In this document: positions 60,727 through 64,000 of the stretch, one piece after another
Layout: each line of letters starts with the position of its first letter
Numbering within the stretch: the first letter of the stretch is position 1
Assembly (NCBI GenBank): GCA_041691315.1
Contig: JBEPUW010000018.1
Coordinates: 8,483-72,482, forward strand
Direction of reading: 5' to 3'
Source: Poindextera sp041691315
GTDB taxonomy: Bacteria; Pseudomonadota; Alphaproteobacteria; Caulobacterales; Caulobacteraceae
DNA: 64,000 nt
Translations under genes and position numbers: made by a program
Notes under the pieces: model-generated
The model's input: only the letters and a program-made list of their open reading frames with translations
Told to the model about the DNA's origin: nothing
Databases searched by the model: none

Positions 60727-61848
60727 CTAGACCTCCGTCGCTTCCAGCCAGTCCGCCGAGCGCATCTCTTCAAGGCGCGAGGCTGTGCGCTGGAAGTCGA
60801 AGGCGGCGTCGCCGGCGGGATAGAGGCCCTCGGGTTCGGCGGCGGCCAGCACCACGACCCGCGCATGCGCCTCGTAGAGGGCGTCGATCAGGTTGATGAA
60901 CCGCCGCGCCTGGTCGCGCTTCTCGGGGATGAGCGCCGGCACGGCGTCCAGGAAGACGGTGTGGAAGCGCGCGGCGATGGCCAGATAGTCCTGCGGTCCC
61001 AGCATGGTGGCGCAGAGGCTGGCGAAGGAGGCGCGCAACAGGCCGCCGCTGGCGCGCGGCAGCCGCAGGCGCCGGCCCAGCACCTCCAGCGTCGCGCCGG
61101 TCTCCTCGGCCCCGTCCAGCAGCCCGGTCCACAGCGCATCGAACCGGGCTTCGTTCACCGCGTCGACGGGCTCGAAATAGACCCCGGCGCTGCGCAGCCG
61201 ATCCAGCCGATAGTCGGTCGGACCGCCGACCGGGATCAGCTGCATCTTCTCCTTCAGCATGGCGATGAAGGGCAGGAAGAGCTGGCGGTTGATGCCGTCC
61301 TTGTAGAGGTCGTCCGGCGGCCGGTTGGAGGTGGCGACCAGGACGACGCCGCGCTCGAACAGCGATTCGAACAGCCGGCCGAGGATCATGGCGTCGGCGA
61401 TGTCGCCCACCTGCAACTCGTCGAAACAGAGCAGCGTGGCGCGCGACGCGATCAGAGCGGCGGTGGGCGCGATCGGATCGTCGCCGCGGTTTTGCCCGAA
61501 GACGGCGCGGCGCGTGGCCGCGTCACCCTCGCGCCACTGGCCGATCAGGGCGTGGGTCTCGGCCATGAAGGCCTGGAAGTGCACGCGGCGCTTTTTCTCG
61601 ATCGGTGCGGCGGCGAAGAACAGGTCCATCAGCATCGACTTGCCGCGGCCAACCGGGCCCCAGAGATAGACGCCCCTGGGCGCGGGGGTTTTGCGGAACA
61701 GCGAGGCGACGAAGCCAGGCTCGCTCAAGCCGTTCAGTTCGCCCTCGAGGCGCGAAAGCGCCCGCACCGCCGTCTCCTGGGCCGGGTCGGGTTTCAGCTC
61801 ACCCTGGGCCAGGCGGGCCCGGTAAGCGACGGCGAGCGGCTCAGTCAT
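60727..61848 (-). CDS. zapE: Cell division ATPase ZapE (AFG1-like)
   Basis: A 373-residue AAA-type ATPase of the AFG1/ZapE family, associated with the Z ring. Walker A YLWGPVGRGKSMLMDLFF, HFQAFMAETH, Walker B TLLCFDELQVGDIADAMIL and LVATSNRPPDDLYKDGINRQLFLPFI are all present. Convergent with recQ and divergent from acs. Confidence 0.94.
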   Translation of the reverse strand: MTEPLAVAYRARLAQGELKPDPAQETAVRALSRLEGELNGLSEPGFVASLFRKTPAPRGVYLWGPVGRGKSMLMDLFFAAAPIEKKRRVHFQAFMAETHALIGQWREGDAATRRAVFGQNRGDDPIAPTAALIASRATLLCFDELQVGDIADAMILGRLFESLFERGVVLVATSNRPPDDLYKDGINRQLFLPFIAMLKEKMQLIPVGGPTDYRLDRLRSAGVYFEPVDAVNEARFDALWTGLLDGAEETGATLEVLGRRLRLPRASGGLLRASFASLCATMLGPQDYLAIAARFHTVFLDAVPALIPEKRDQARRFINLIDALYEAHARVVVLAAAEPEGLYPAGDAAFDFQRTASRLEEMRSADWLEATEV

Positions 61849-61964
61849 TGCGGAGAGGGTTAGCCTGCGCCGTCTCGGCTGGGAACACCCTTGAAGCCGT
61901 TGGCGGTTGCGCTCGGCCCCTGGGTCCGCTTAGTCGTCAGCCTACAGCGATACGGAGGCGACGC

Positions 61965-63911
<1,947 letters not shown>

Positions 63912-64000
63912 CTCGTTTTTCTTCCGTCATGGCCGACTTGTTCGGGCCACCCATGATCACCGTCGAACGTGAGTGTCCATGTTGGGGTGGACGGCCCCCG

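Noticed and set aside
63912..64000. Terminator after acs
   Set aside because: GTCCA...TGGAC near the window end is short and too far from the stop to call.

Overview
The window reads as chromosomal DNA of a high-GC alphaproteobacterium of the Caulobacterales, probably close to Phenylobacterium or Caulobacter. The pointers are a DivL-type kinase with tyrosine in place of the phospho-histidine, a Caulobacter-like DnaA, a RegB-SenC-RegA redox locus, an mmcB gene, and LexA operators of the alphaproteobacterial direct-repeat type GTTC-N7-GTTC. Genes are densely packed, many overlap by 1-14 bases in operons, and GTG and TTG starts are common. I saw no tRNA, rRNA or CRISPR array, and no replication origin.

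Layout. 0-5 kb: gshB, then a leftward operon map-dapB-amidase-dcd ending in a small NTF2-fold gene that has no normal start codon. 5-15.6 kb: maeB, a compact phospholipid-transport operon mlaA-C-D-E-F, an Hsp70-like protein, an AmpG-like permease and a hybrid histidine kinase. 15.7-26.8 kb is the accessory stretch: a DUF433/DUF5615 toxin-antitoxin pair with a frameshifted toxin, comM, dut-coaBC, and an SOS-type lipoprotein gene. Two cargo-carrying IS1595-family transposons interrupt it. 26.8-39 kb is the conserved core: ubiB, ubiE, mutM, a TraB/GumN protein, an enoyl-CoA hydratase, rpsT, dnaA, dnaN, recF, gyrB. 39-51 kb: sdhCDAB, a VapBC-like pair, a ferredoxin reductase with ferredoxin, divL, a zincin, a ferritin-like diiron protein, a lipocalin and mmcB. 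51-64 kb: regA, regB, senC, PHA depolymerase, a YgjP-like metallopeptidase, a class A PBP, recQ, zapE and acs.

The main discovery is the pair of transposons. Element 1 (18534-21920) and element 2 (23724-26083) each have imperfect terminal inverted repeats, a perfect 8-bp target duplication (CCTGGAGC and GGCTGGAC), a transposase at the right end and several small passenger genes. Their terminal repeats and cargo differ, so they are independent insertions. Both sit beside a LexA operator (7 and 14 bp past the right target duplication), with the transposase start 81 and 78 nt from that operator. Element 1 has moved the operator that should control comM about 3.4 kb away and placed it in front of its own transposase. 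Element 2 lies just upstream of the operator of a putative SOS lipoprotein whose C-terminal part faintly resembles polymorphic-toxin modules. Element 1 also carries a perfect DnaA box in each terminal repeat, recalling Tn5/IS50. Element 2 carries a perfect CtrA-type site. Links to SOS, replication and the cell cycle are inferences from sequence and need experiments.

Three small genes show possible decay: an ATA in place of a start codon, and one-base insertions in two PIN-type toxin genes. Assembly error in short homopolymers is the main alternative for the two frameshifts.
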